Assembly: GCA_944474755.1 (NCBI GenBank)
Contig: OX104112.1
Location: forward strand, 64,077,640-64,141,639
Direction of reading: 5' to 3'
Source of the DNA: Limnoperna fortunei
Taxonomy: Eukaryota > Mollusca > Bivalvia > Mytilida > Modiolidae
Length of the DNA stretch: 64,000 bases
Part shown: positions 21,590-32,244 of the stretch, one piece after another
How the letters are laid out: each line of letters starts with the position of its first letter
Position numbering within the stretch: position 1 is the first letter of the stretch
Program-made: the position numbers and the translations under genes
The notes under the pieces: model-generated
The model's input: the letters and a program-made list of their open reading frames with translations, nothing else
What the model was told of the DNA's origin: nothing
Databases searched by the model: none

Positions 21590-22250
21590 AACTCTTTCCT
21601 TCGTGCCTGCCCCTAGTGGTCCGCAGAAGATTCCAGCTTACTTTAAGAGGCGACTATGGGGCTTTAGAATCTGACGGCGGTGCCCAGACCACGGATCAAT
21701 TAAGGCGTGTACCCTAGTTGGTCTAATAGGCTGATCTTCGTTTTCTTTAAAATTACTGTTTCTTTTTTTTCTATTCCTTCCTCATATTTTTGATCATTCC
21801 ATGTTCATTGGCCGAATTTCTGGATTGTGAATGTCGGGCGGGCGATCACGCAAAATATTTTCGAAACAGTATTCTCAGCAACAACTATCAAGGCCTCTTG
21901 ATATTTGGAATCAGCGTGGAGTCCTATACCGTGGGATTTAATTCCAGGCCTACTTCCTGTTTAACGAAATCAGGCCGTTCTTGACTTGGACAGATTTTTA
22001 TGCCCACGCTACGACATATATAGTTTTACTCATGTCCGTCTGTTCGTCCGTCCGCCCTTCCGTACACAAATTTCCGTCAAGCTTTTATCAGCGCGTAATA
22101 ATCGCACATGAGAATGACCTAAAACTTGGGATGGTTCAGTATAACGAACTGTACGTCCTTAGCGACTTTCAGACCTGACGGACTTCTACTTTCTGTTTGG
22201 AGCCAACGGGCATCCGTGTCCAATAAACACATTCCTTCTTATTTATTTTT
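21590..22250 (+). repeat. Interior of the 1.7-kb element
   Basis: At 21990-22200 a block with tatgcccacgctacgacata, tgttcgtccgtccgcccttc and ttcagacctgacggacttc resembles a common bivalve repeat with a 'gtccgtccgtcc' signature. The section 21600-21740 (gcctgcccctagtggtccgc, cggtgcccagaccacggatc) is GC-richer but not identified. Open frames at 21790-22178 lie in these repeats. Confidence 0.35.
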
Positions 22251-22756
22251 TTTACGTTTTTCAGGGCGTTCAAGACCAACTTAACACACCCGCTAAACCT
22301 GAACGTAAATTAAATATAAAACAAACGAACGGACGGATACACAGACCTAAAAGCTATATATACATGTATTCCGGTACGTAGGTGGAACATAGAAATTATA
22401 TATATTTTTTTAATTTTCGATTTCGGTTCGACCTAATATGTGATAATTTTGTTAGACTTTTGTGGGTGTTCGGACTATTGTGTTGTCGGACTAATGGGTT
22501 GTCGGACTATCGGGTTGTCGGACCATTGGGCTGTCGGACTACAGACGCGTAACCTTTATTCTTTAAAAAAAACTTCTTGACAGTACACATTGTAATACCT
22601 TTGAGCCTTCTTACGAAATAATGATAAAATGTGTTAAATTGAAAAAGACATAAATTATATTTAATTACTATACTTTACACCCATTTTACTAATAGCAGTA
22701 AAACATGTGAGCTGTCAAGGTGTAGCTATTCCACAATTAGCCATGAATCGATTGTT

Positions 22757-22770
22757 TGGGGGGGGGGGGT
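22757..22770 (+). repeat. Poly-G run
   Basis: A homopolymer of about 12 G in upstream DNA of copy 2. It is not present in copy 1 DNA. Confidence 0.5.
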
Positions 22771-22888
22771 TGTATACGGAACATTGGACTGACGTATCCA
22801 ACTCTTTCATTTACGGATTTTGTAAATTTTTATACATATAAAGTGATATCCAGGACAATTTTCTATACATTCAAGCAAATTTTCAATA

Positions 22889-23143
22889 ATGACTTATTAT
22901 CTCATTGTTATTAGATTTTTTGCGCATGGCAATACGCCTTCTTATACAAAATCATGGCTTGCAGTATTGGGTCTTGCAAGAGCATTACAAACCGTTGCGT
23001 CAAATCTTGTTGTAGTGAGAAAATCACCAGGTCAGGATCTGAGAAAAGAATTTTGTCTTCAAATGTTGAAGGTTTGTTGCATTGTCAATTTGGAACATTT
23101 ATTACGAATACCACAATTTTTTCACATATTAGAACGATTATAG
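22889..23143 (+). CDS. Open 84-codon frame in the duplicated upstream block
   Basis: Encodes MTYYLIVIRFFAHGNTPSYT, then KSWLAVLGLARALQTVASNL and a basic stretch VVVRKSPGQDLRKE, ending LERL. The composition is more protein-like than most frames here. The DNA is conserved at 18541-18730, but with frame-breaking indels there, so either this copy kept coding or the frame is accidental. No family recognised. Confidence 0.2.
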   Translation: MTYYLIVIRFFAHGNTPSYTKSWLAVLGLARALQTVASNLVVVRKSPGQDLRKEFCLQMLKVCCIVNLEHLLRIPQFFHILERL

Positions 23144-23310
23144 TTGGCTTGACGAACATCCGTTACGATGAATATGACAAAAATAATAAATGGATTCAGA
23201 GTGGATTGCCGGACTTACAATTATAAATGACCCTGAATTTTAACGCTTATTGTTGACGAATCCCTCGGACGTTTCTAGTATATAATTTATTTTTATTTCA
23301 TTTCCTGACA

Positions 23311-23339
23311 TATATATGGCTTTGTCTGTTTTTATTTTA
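23311..23339 (+). promoter_or_regulatory. Putative TATA box and initiator, copy 2
   Basis: TATATATGG at 23311 and ttTTAGTTgt with A at 23339, the same 28-bp spacing as copy 1. Copy 3 has no TATA at the matching place (25804). The splice-acceptor alternative remains. Confidence 0.38.
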
Positions 23340-23450
23340 GTTGTTTTGTACACGTTTTCTTACAAACGTTATCTTGTTACTTTACTCCGAACTTGGTGGT
23401 AATATTTTGGGATTCAACGTATTTTTGACTAAAAAAATCTATAAAAGCAG
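23339..23450 (+). other. Probable non-coding exon 1, copy 2
   Basis: Homologous to 18991-19100, ending aagcag|gtaagaatctg. The intron 23451-24100 (650 bp) ends ttattttcag. Confidence 0.55.
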
Positions 23451-24106
23451 GTAAGAATCTGTTCTTTTAGTTAAAAAAAGACGAGTTTAAACTTTCTGCG
23501 TACATCTATAAGCATAAATACAAGATCAATTTTATAAAGTACTATAACAGATTTTTATTGGAATGTTTATTCTATATACATTTGCATCACGCTCAAACCC
23601 CACCACAACAACTAAATATTTGGTCTTCATATCAAAATATGGGTTTTAAAAGAACTTGTTTCTTGATCTTAAAAAGGTTCTGGATGTAAAAAGTCTAAGA
23701 AATGAAGAAATTTTGCTTAATTGTTTTTATATTTACACCATTTTGTATTTAATGATGTGTCGTTCGACGGTGTCGCTACAATTGTACTGATGTAATGTCG
23801 TTGCCTCTGTATAGGACAATTGTTCGTGTCCCTAAAACAATTAACTTAAAGGTTCTAAAATATAATAACAGACCCATTCAACTTCTTCTTAGATTTATAA
23901 TTTTATAAACTTTTTAAGAATTGGTATGTGAACTTGAAGAATCTTCGAATACAGATGAAACTTTTGGACCTTTTTAACATTAAACTTTTTCTGTAATAGT
24001 ATCCTGTATAAGTACTAGTAACTGTATCTCTTGAAGCATTCATATTTATCATGGTGTCCAATACCAAAACTATAAATATTATGTAATATTTTATTTTCAG
24101 TTTTAA

Positions 24107-24697
24107 ATGAAAACCCTGTGGATTTTCTGCACTGTATTATTGACGGTTTTCATTTTACTTCGCCCTACAATCGCACAGCCGGTAACAGTTAATATAGACG
24201 GTGGTGGCGGCGGCGGTGGAGGAGGAGGAACTGGCGATGGTGGTCGTGGTGGAGATATCAATACAACGATCATCATAAACAAAGGGAGAGGAAATGGTGG
24301 TGGAAGTGGACAGCCTAAAGGACCCATACAACAATTTGCTAAAGGGGTAGAACAAATTGCCAAAGGGATAGGAAATGTTGCAAATTCTATAGGAAATGCA
24401 AAAGGAGCTATAGGACAAGCGATAGGAGCTTTAGCGCCAGCGATTGCACCTGGAGCACCTGTAACAGGAGGTATAGGGCCAATGACAGGAGGGATACGAC
24501 CAATGCCAGGCTTTGCACAACCAATGCCAGGATTAGCACGACCAATGCCAGGCTTAACACAACCCATGCCAGGCTTAGCACGACCAATGCCAGGCTTGGC
24601 ACAACCAATGCCAGGCTTAGCAAGACCTATTCCAGGCTTATCACGACCTGTGCCAGGTATGAGACTACCACATCCAGTACCAATGGCGAGAGGGTGA
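24107..24697 (+). CDS. Secreted glycine-rich protein, copy 2
   Basis: 196 residues. ATG lies 6 bp after the acceptor at 24100. Signal peptide 1-24, PVTVNIDGG, ten glycines, GTGDGGRGGDINTTIIINKG, then the basic amphipathic stretch 74-115 (QQFAKGVEQIAKGIGNVANS through IGALAPAIAPG) with regular small residues at i, i+4. A C-terminal array of eight heptads of the type P-M-P-G-[LF]-[AT]-[RQ] (about 132-187) ends MRLPHPVPMARG. AATAAA at 24902 is a likely polyadenylation signal. After the stop, the sequence matching the copy 3 C-terminus (gttgcagggttgataaggca ... cctgtcgggcggtga) survives in another frame. Family and function not recognised; extracellular location inferred from the signal peptide. 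Confidence 0.8.
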   Translation: MKTLWIFCTVLLTVFILLRPTIAQPVTVNIDGGGGGGGGGGTGDGGRGGDINTTIIINKGRGNGGGSGQPKGPIQQFAKGVEQIAKGIGNVANSIGNAKGAIGQAIGALAPAIAPGAPVTGGIGPMTGGIRPMPGFAQPMPGLARPMPGLTQPMPGLARPMPGLAQPMPGLARPIPGLSRPVPGMRLPHPVPMARG

Positions 24698-24809
24698 GTT
24701 CGCCATCAACAGGAGAGACAGCAGAGTTGCAGGGTTGATAAGGCAAGCCCTAGAAACTAGACCTGTCGGGCGGTGAATTTTAACACAAATGTGTCCATGT
24801 AAAATATTA

Positions 24810-25560
24810 TAAGTAAACATTACGGTGGAATTATATTTCTTCATTTATTTATAAATGCATTTTGTTTTAAAAATGTATAGTAAATCTTGCAATATTTCAA
24901 AAATAAAATGTTGTTTAAAAACAAAATCATGTTTTGATTATGAGTTCGTTTTCGAAACCATATCATTCGGAATGCCACTAGACAGTTCATTGTTTACAGG
25001 TTCTATTGCTTTTCTTGTCTAATTTTTTACGTAATCATTCAAATAGATACAAACAATCTTAAACGTTTTTTTACTGTTAAATAAAAATAAAGATATCAAA
25101 CAGTAAAAAATTGTAAATCAGTTTGGGAAGAGAAGAGGTCATTTTTTTAGCTGAAAATAACAAACAATTATAAAGAACAAAACACAAAAAATAACAATAC
25201 ACAACACATATACCTTATATTTGGACGGAAATCAGTTTCTCCTGAAGGGTAATAGTTCCTGATTTGCTTGTGCACCCGTCGTGTAATTCGGGGAATTTGT
25301 AAAAACAATCGTGCAGAGGCAAAGGGGATGGTAATAGATTACGACAGATCACGCAATTCCTAAGTTAGATGTACCCTAGATACGATCAACAATTGTATGA
25401 CAGATGCCGTATCGAAATTATCGAACTTCCAAAGTGAAGACTTCAGTCCAAGAAAAAAAGGGATTTTCCTTGTCATCAGCTTGTTCTTTTAAAAAAATCT
25501 GGTATTACACAACGGTCCATGAATATCATAAATGAATTAACATACTGTTGGATACTGTAA
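24810..25560. other. Intergenic between copies 2 and 3
   Basis: AT-rich, no recognised element. Similarity to the duplication unit resumes at about 25600 (ccaattataaatgacc). Confidence 0.4.
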
Positions 25561-25831
25561 CAAAAATATTCCATGGACTATTAAAAGGAGATTTCCATTT
25601 ATTGGACATCCAATTATAAATGACCTGACAGGTAACTTTTGACGAGGACTAATTGCTATACAATAGCTATGTTGACCCTAAGGATTGTCCTGAAATACAA
25701 TTTATTAATATTATCATTAGTATTGTCCAGATATACAATTTATCATTAGGATTGTCCAGATATATAATTTATTATGTCGTGTTTTAATTGAAATCATGTC
25801 ATTTGTATTGTTTCGTGTCCCTTTTTATTAT

Positions 25832-25944
25832 AGTTATATATTTTCTACATCCGACATAATATTATCGTTCTGTAGTTTCTATTTACATTTTGGTGGAAAT
25901 ATTTTAGGATTCAGTGTACTTTTGTACAAAAATACATAATAACA
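25832..25944 (+). other. Probable non-coding exon 1, copy 3
   Basis: Aligns with exon 1 of copies 1 and 2 and ends aacag|gtaagaatctg. No TATA box 28 bp upstream. The intron runs to tttattttcag at 27041. Confidence 0.5.
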
Positions 25945-26816
25945 GGTAAGAATCTGTGTTAAGGAAAACTAAAGAAAGATAGGTTTAACATTCGTAAAAT
26001 AAAAGTTGATTCTAACTCGTTAATAATTTAAAATAAAGCCGAATGCTCTATTGGGCCTTTGCACAATTTACACACGTAGTTCATTACCTGAGATTTAATA
26101 GAATCACCTTACCATAACATACCGTAAGCAGTTTCACATCAGTGGACGGAACTATTAGTCAAGTGCACTATTAGAACTGGTGAAAAATGTTTTGTGCACG
26201 CGATTTTAAAAGGGGAGCTCACTAAAATAAAAGTCGTAATAATAAATTTTTAATATTTCCTTTTTGACACTTTGGGGCATATGACATCGAATTTCAGACT
26301 CTTCCATAATCTAATTTTAAATTAAAAGCATTCCCAAAGTAATATTTGTTCATTTTAAAGTCAGATGATACAATGACGTCAATGTATTGTTCACTAGATA
26401 CAGTTTTGAAAATTGAGTTTACAAATAAAAGATCTATTTTCAATTGAGTTTAAGATCAAAGCTATATGTTTAAAATCGCTTTGAATCAAAATTAGAACGA
26501 AAATATACACATGAATTATTTTTTTAAAAGGGATCAGTCATTTTGTTATCGTGTTGGGAGAGAGATATGTTTCAAATATTTAAGTAACTATTCCAGATCA
26601 AAAATAATTATTCAAAAGCTCCAGCATGTATTTTGAAATAAAAATCATATGTGCGTGTTTGTCTGAGCAATTTTATAATATTACAGCCCCTGTTTAATAT
26701 TCATCCACGTGATACAAATAAACAAAAAAAAAACAATCGAAGTCACAAAAAAATATAATTGTCCTGTTAACGACCTATGTGTAAGAGCTAGTAGTCCGTG
26801 AAAAATATTTCTCGTG

Positions 26817-26893
26817 TCACAAACTCATTACCTTTCATGTTTTTTACATAAAAATGAAAAAAAATGTAAACCTGAAGGAAATGAGTTTGTGGA
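26817..26893. mobile_element. Hairpin MITE in the copy 3 intron
   Basis: cacaaactcattacctttca and its inverse (ggaaatgagtttgtgg), with acattttt/aaaaatg pairing inside. It contributes to the longer intron of copy 3. Confidence 0.45.
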
Positions 26894-27047
26894 GGCTTTG
26901 TAAACAATAGTCCTCTACAATTATAGTAACCATCTATAAGTACTGACAACTGTATATACCTCAAAGCCTACTAACCTTATTATTATGGCTGTCAATCATA
27001 TACACAATAATTATAAATACTTTATAATACTTTATTTTCAGTTTTAG

Positions 27048-27653
27048 ATGAAAACCCTGTGGATTTTCTGCGCTGTATTATTGACGGTTTTCGTTTTTCT
27101 TCGCCCTACAATTGCACAACCAGTAACAGTTAATATAGACGGTGGTGGCGGCGGCGGGGGAGGAGGAGGAGGAGGAACTGGCGATGGTGGTCGTGGCGGA
27201 GATATCAATACAACGATCATAGTAAACCAAGGAAAAGGGAACAGGGGTGGTAATACAGGTGGAGGTGGCCATGGACATGGACATGGGCAGAGCGGGTTAG
27301 GACAATTTGCACATGGGGTAGAACAAATAGCTCATGGGATAGGACAACTTTCAAATATTTTAGAAACAGCAAAAGGGGCTACAGGACAAGCAACAGGACA
27401 TTTCGGGTCAGGAGGAATAGGACCAATGATAGGAGGTAGAGGACCTCATAGAGGTTTTCATGGACCGATGACAGGAATGGTAGGACCAGGCTTTATGGGA
27501 CCAGTGCCAGGAAGACACCATTTGACAGGAGGGTTTGGACCTATGCCAGGATTAATGGGGCCAATGCCAGGGAGCCCGCCAGTTACAGGAGGGCTGGCAC
27601 AAGTTGCAGGGTTGATAGGACAAGCCTTAGGGATTAGACCAGTCGGGCGGTAA
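27048..27653 (+). CDS. Secreted glycine- and histidine-rich protein, copy 3
   Basis: 201 residues, same start and signal peptide (MKTLWIFCAVLLTVFVFLRP TIAQ) as its paralogues, PVTVNIDGG, about twelve glycines, GTGDGGRGGDINTTIIVNQG. It then differs: a GHGHGHGQSG block (74-83), and FAHGVEQIAHGIGQ where copy 2 has FAKGVEQIAKGIGN, so lysines are replaced by histidines. The C-terminus has irregular G-P-M-[PT]-G repeats instead of the regular heptads and ends VAGLIGQALGIRPVGR, a tail that copies 1 and 2 keep only out of frame. AATAAA at 27732. The histidine content could bind metal or make charge pH-dependent, but that is inference. Function unknown. Confidence 0.8.
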   Translation: MKTLWIFCAVLLTVFVFLRPTIAQPVTVNIDGGGGGGGGGGGGTGDGGRGGDINTTIIVNQGKGNRGGNTGGGGHGHGHGQSGLGQFAHGVEQIAHGIGQLSNILETAKGATGQATGHFGSGGIGPMIGGRGPHRGFHGPMTGMVGPGFMGPVPGRHHLTGGFGPMPGLMGPMPGSPPVTGGLAQVAGLIGQALGIRPVGR

Positions 27654-27779
27654 ATCGGGACACAACTTTATAAAATATTATAGTTAGCATAACTGTCGAA
27701 AAAAATATTGTTTGTTAATTCATATTGCCTTAATAAAGTTTACAGTAAATCGTTTGATTATTTTTCAATAAAATTATGT

Positions 27780-29360
27780 TCAAATGGTCGGAGAAACAAT
27801 CATAAAAATGGACCCAATTCAGCCTATGCATGTGAGCATCACGTGATCGTACACAAGAACTTTCTTCTTCTTTCAAAGTTTTGATTCACTCACAAAATTT
27901 ACAGAAGAAAATAAGCACATCATATTGTTTCAGAGTTGTAACAATAATCTGTTATAGCAAATTAATAATCTGTTATAACAAATTAATAATCTGTTATATC
28001 AAATTAATAATCTGTAACAACAAAATATAAAATGTAAATCGTATGGCCCTAAAAGGCTTCTGTACCAAACCCATTCCCTTCAGGTTGTATTTTACATACT
28101 TAAAGAAAAAAAAGAAAAAACAACAAAATATAACTGAAAACGTGCGAAAAGGAAGAAAATATATCAGCAATGTTTATGGTGTGCACAGTTTTGTTTTTCT
28201 TAACTGAAATCAAAATATTTTTTTTCAAAGAAATCAGATTTTTGGTATATAGGTTTAAAAACAATAATGTCATATAAGTTACAAACTGCATATATTACAT
28301 ATATTTGTGTGATAGTTAATACAATATAAAAATAGACATGCTGATGTCCGTATAACCCCAAAATATTATTGGACCTCAGCTTGCTTCGGTCCATATAAAA
28401 TTTGAGGGTGTGACCCACCGGTCTATGAACTTCATATTAACCTCAGTGACATGAACTATTTATCAAACACTCATAGGATAAACTTTCATGTATCACGTGA
28501 CATTTCTAAATACAAATCCTAATGTCTTGTATGCTGTCAATAAGAAGTTTAACATTTAAAACATTGTAAATATTTGGATTAATCTGGTAAAGTTAATTAT
28601 GTTATTTATAGGTTTTAAGTTACGTTTATTTCTTTTTGCGAAATTAGTTTCTTACATATTATTTATAATTTTGCTTATGTGTCTGAAGAAAATAAATATC
28701 TATTTATCATTTAATAGTATGTAAAATATCTGCATTAACACAAGGAAATTACGTGTATATATATTTATGCTATGATCTAGATTGACGTAAATGTACATCA
28801 AGTTTGACAGGCGACAGAAACAGACCTATTGTGTATATTAATCTTTGTTTTGTACTTAAACAACAGTTCAAATGTTTTTCCCGACTCATCCCGGATCAAA
28901 AACTATGACTGACTTCTATATATATTCGGTCTTAGTAACATCACAGCCACGCTGTGTATTTGGGGGCAGACTTATAAAAAGTCATCAAATTGATATATAT
29001 AATCAATGCAAATCAGTAGAGCTAAAAACCGAAAAATATGGAAGGCAATAACGAAAACTTTGAAACGCTTTATCAACAAAAATTTTGTAACCACTCCGAT
29101 ATTTAAAATAGCTCAACTATATTATACCAAACAATACATTGAAATATGTGTATATTATGACATAGATGCAGTAAACTTTGTTATCTGTTACACTGTCAAA
29201 ACTCATCGGTCCCCCAAAAGCACTTCCAATAATAATTGGGCTCGTGTCCGATAAAGGGTCACCAGGCACCTTTTTATGTACTAGGGCAATTTCAGCAAGT
29301 GTGGACAAACAATCCTAAAATTGTGTGTTACACATTTTACACATATCTACACTTATGTGT
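27780..29360. other. Intergenic
   Basis: Holds a small tandem array (27943-28023) and, around 28375-28440, a repeat-like ggacctcagcttgcttcggtc with partial self-complementarity. No gene. Confidence 0.4.
27943..28023 (+). repeat. Tandem repeat, 21-bp unit, four copies
   Basis: Unit aataatctgttataacaaatt with single-base variants; the last copy is partial. Confidence 0.75.
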
Positions 29361-29369
29361 GTTCTTAGT

Positions 29370-29445
29370 GCTTGCCCCACAGGGCTGCCCAGCGCGTTTC
29401 CAGGTGCTGGTCCTCTCGTTGTAGGGTTGATAGGATTGATACGGA
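29370..29445 (-). repeat. Fragment of dispersed repeat A, minus strand
   Basis: gggctgcccagcgcgtttcc and ggtgctggtcctctcgtt match the inverse of the 3' part of family A (compare 42325-42375). Confidence 0.4.
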
Positions 29446-29959
29446 AATCTTACCACAGACCCTGGTTAATGTTTGGAGAATGCCAATAGCAGTTAATTTA
29501 TTTCTTATTTCTCTTGAGGTTTTCAAAACCTTGCACGAGTTACTTGATTGTGAATATTTGAAAATCTGTTAAAGCTATTGTTACTTCATACTCTTAACCA
29601 CCACTCTTCCAACTATTTACTATTAATCGATTTCAGCTTAATGCTCTTCAAAGTTTCCTAACTTGTGCAACGAATACTAACAACGTCGATAGCAAACCAA
29701 AGTACTTACAAACCAACTGAATGTCATAAATGTGTCCCAAGTTTAGTACCAAGTAAAATATGTATTGGAATATTGTCTTTTGCCATAAGTCGTGCAATTG
29801 GCTTGTAATTCTTTTTGGACGTTCAGACAAACTAGAATGTATTCTAGTCATATTTTTAATGTAATAAGATTGACAACTATAAAGGTGATTTTTTTTTGTT
29901 TCTGAGATTCGTGTTGAGATCTGTTCAGGCGCATTTATCTTTAAGCGTTGCACAATCTA

Positions 29960-30260
29960 ATCGAAACGACTAAAACAAGGACGTTGCTATGGTAACATAA
30001 AAACTTTCTTGTTTAATGTTCTTGTTTCAGGCGTTCTCTTTAGATGTTGGGATTAGACAATGGAGTGGGATATCGCAGTTTACAGAAGAAATATTTACTT
30101 TCATGCGCTTTTAAGGAAAGCTCGTGTGATTTTGCATTCATGATTTTGTTCGCTCCACTCGCAAAAAGACATACAGTTTCTATCACATGTGGAAGTTCAC
30201 CTTGTCTTTCCCCAAATAGTATGTTAAAACGTTTTAATAAAATATTGCTGTTTTGTAAAA
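29960..30260. repeat. Repeat related to 47640-47950
   Basis: tcgctccactcgcaaaaaga, catgtggaagttcacc and gtctttccccaaat align with gcttcactcgcgaaaatac, ggtggacgatcaccc and gtctttcccaaaaa at 47815-47885. Both give minus-strand frames with F-G/W-E-R-x-G and [CL][LI]FAS, but the frames are short and I treat them as repeat. Confidence 0.4.
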
Positions 30261-30604
30261 TTTGAACAAAACAACCACATGTAATTATTATATTATGATA
30301 TTTATAATTACATAATGAAAAACAAAGTAACAAATATTCGTTTATGCACGAGATGTTCTAAAGCATGATCACAAGAAATTGTGTTAAATTGCGAAACTGT
30401 TTTGAAACAATATCATATCCATAAAAATTGATACAGTAAAGATCATTTCCATTTGGGAGTTATTTCGCTTTAATTGTCTTTTTCATAAGTCGTGCAATGA
30501 ACTTACAAGTATTTCTGGATTTCTTTATCGATTGTTTATTTACTAGTACAATCAATTGGACCAATGCGTTACTCTCCTGCAGATCTAAAAGCGTCGAACT
30601 AAAT

Positions 30605-30609
30605 AGATC

Positions 30610-30651
<42 letters not shown>

Positions 30652-31075
30652 GTCTGCTTTACATCCTGAGAGCAGTATTTCAGCTATATTCAGGACGGGA
30701 ACAAGTTAACAAACAATAAATCAACGAAAAATGGGGGTGGGATGGGTCACAGGGAATACAATTTTGACTGCCACTTGAAAAGTATGGAGTTTTGGGTAGG
30801 GGCGGAATATTTAGCCTTTTGTAGCGTCTACAATATGCCTACTCTTTTTCAAAATCTACAAAAGGGGTCTTTATCGTGCAAGGAGCGTGGCACTCTCCAA
30901 ACACGTTACCCACTACGGTCCGCGGTCAGGCTTTTCGTATTATAACCTGACAACCCCCCCCCCCCCCCAAACGAGAGTGTCTCCCCTATCCGCCACCCGG
31001 GGACGCGCTGGGCTGCTCTGTCGGTCGAGCACTGGGAACCCTCCAAGTATGGTCCCAGAAATAGATTATGCGAGT
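30605..31075 (+). repeat. Dispersed repeat family A, most complete copy
   Basis: It starts with (TTGA)n at 30610-30648, then ggatgtctgctttacatcct, ttttgggtaggggcggaat, aggagcgtggcactctccaa, a poly-C run (30955-30968), and ccgccacccggggacgcgct with gctctgtcggtcgagc. It serves as reference for the other copies. Confidence 0.65.
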
Positions 31076-31544
31076 CACGTGCAAGTCTTGTGTTTAACAG
31101 TATGCGATATAAACTTTTATTGAAAACACTACGGCAAAACCTTATTATAGTTTATAAACTGCATGGCGTTTCATATTTGTGTTTGTATGACATTTAAAAG
31201 TGAATAATTTATATTTTCAATTGATTTTTTCCAAACTTTAGGAAATTAAATGGTTTAAAAGATTGACGTATGAAAACAATGACCGCTTGAAGCACATGTT
31301 CAATACGTCTAAGAAACGCTAAAGAAATGCATTCAATTCTTATAAATATATTTTATTTCATTTCTTTGTAAAATAATTAGTATTAATTTAAGATAGTTTT
31401 ATGAAAATCGTGCACAATTCATTTTTCGCGATTTAGAGTACTTATATTAGTCAGTTAGAACCTAACAGAACAAAGAACAGAATATAATCTAATGCCTTTA
31501 AAAGATCACGTGTAAAAGATCTCTTAAAAAGGAACACAAAAAGG

Positions 31545-31615
31545 GGTGTGTATAGCTGAAACACTGCTAGCTAGACATAAAGCAAACGTCCAATCAATCA
31601 ATCAATCAAAGTAGA
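31545..31615 (-). repeat. End fragment of dispersed repeat A
   Basis: tatagctgaaacactgct...cgtccaatcaatcaatcaat is the inverse of the family A start. Confidence 0.45.
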
Positions 31616-31619
31616 AAGA

Positions 31620-32240
31620 AAAATTGGTGTTGTTTTGTGTTTAATCCTTAGGATGACATGGCTACAACGCATGACTGTCATTATATTATAGGCGACTTTG
31701 GAGGGAAAATCGATACAATAATACATGACAAAGGACACACAATATAATCGTGCATGATTTGTGCTACACATTTTTATGGAGTAATACCTTCAGATTTTAT
31801 AGTGTTCCGAAAGTAAGTCCAATTACAATTATAATTTGATGAAATATACAGTGATAATAATTCACCTTGTTAAATATGACGAACGCATAAATAAATACAA
31901 ACGTCAATGTTATTCATATATTCGTCATCAATCAGATTTGTCTTTTTAAATTTCTGTGTGGAGGTACATCGTTTTCAAGACCTGTTTAAGCAAAACTCTT
32001 ACAGGTAAGGAGAACGATTTCAGTAAATTTTCCACTATACAGTTTTTATTTGGGGATGTGTATCTTCGAGATCATTTTTAATTTTCTGGCAAATAACATA
32101 AAACTGACCTCGAGGTGGCCTAAAAAAATTGAAAAGCGTTTTTCCTTTTTCTAGAAGGAATCTTGTCAATTTCGATGGTAACAAGTAAGAAAATCTACGA
32201 TTACACAGCCACGCACACGATTTTACATGTGTGTACTTTT
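31620..32240. other. Intergenic, nothing firm
   Basis: A donor-like acag|gtaagg at 32004 is the only notable site; no exon could be supported. Confidence 0.35.
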
Positions 32241-32244
32241 TCAG

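Larger units (their letters stand above)
20833..22545. mobile_element. 1.7-kb transposon with array-type inverted ends
   Basis: The left end (20833-20962) is about eight units of the type agtccgacaacccaat. The right end (22465-22545) is about five of the inverse, ggttgtcggactat. The unduplicated state is seen at 18455 in copy 1, so the block is an insertion. Imperfect flanks cggtgacct / gcgtaacct suggest a target duplication of about 9 bp. There is no transposase; the interior holds other repeats. It is non-autonomous or gutted. Confidence 0.6.
20655..24800 (+). repeat. Tandem duplication unit, copy 2
   Basis: It starts gacctgtggtgcccaccaaa (compare 18296) and continues past the inserted transposon at cttgacagtacacattgtaa (22577), which matches ccaagacagtacataattta near 18460. 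It then runs through the 84-codon frame, promoter, exon 1 and coding exon 2. Confidence 0.7.
25600..27700 (+). repeat. Tandem duplication unit, copy 3 (diverged)
   Basis: It shares ccaattataaatgacc, the exon 1 block (attttaggattcagtgtact), the donor acag|gtaagaatctg and coding exon 2 with the other units, but the intron is longer (1,097 bp) and the upstream part is missing. Confidence 0.6.

Noticed and set aside
27943..28023. CRISPR-like regular array
   Set aside because: The 21-bp units are contiguous with no spacers; a plain tandem repeat in a eukaryotic genome.
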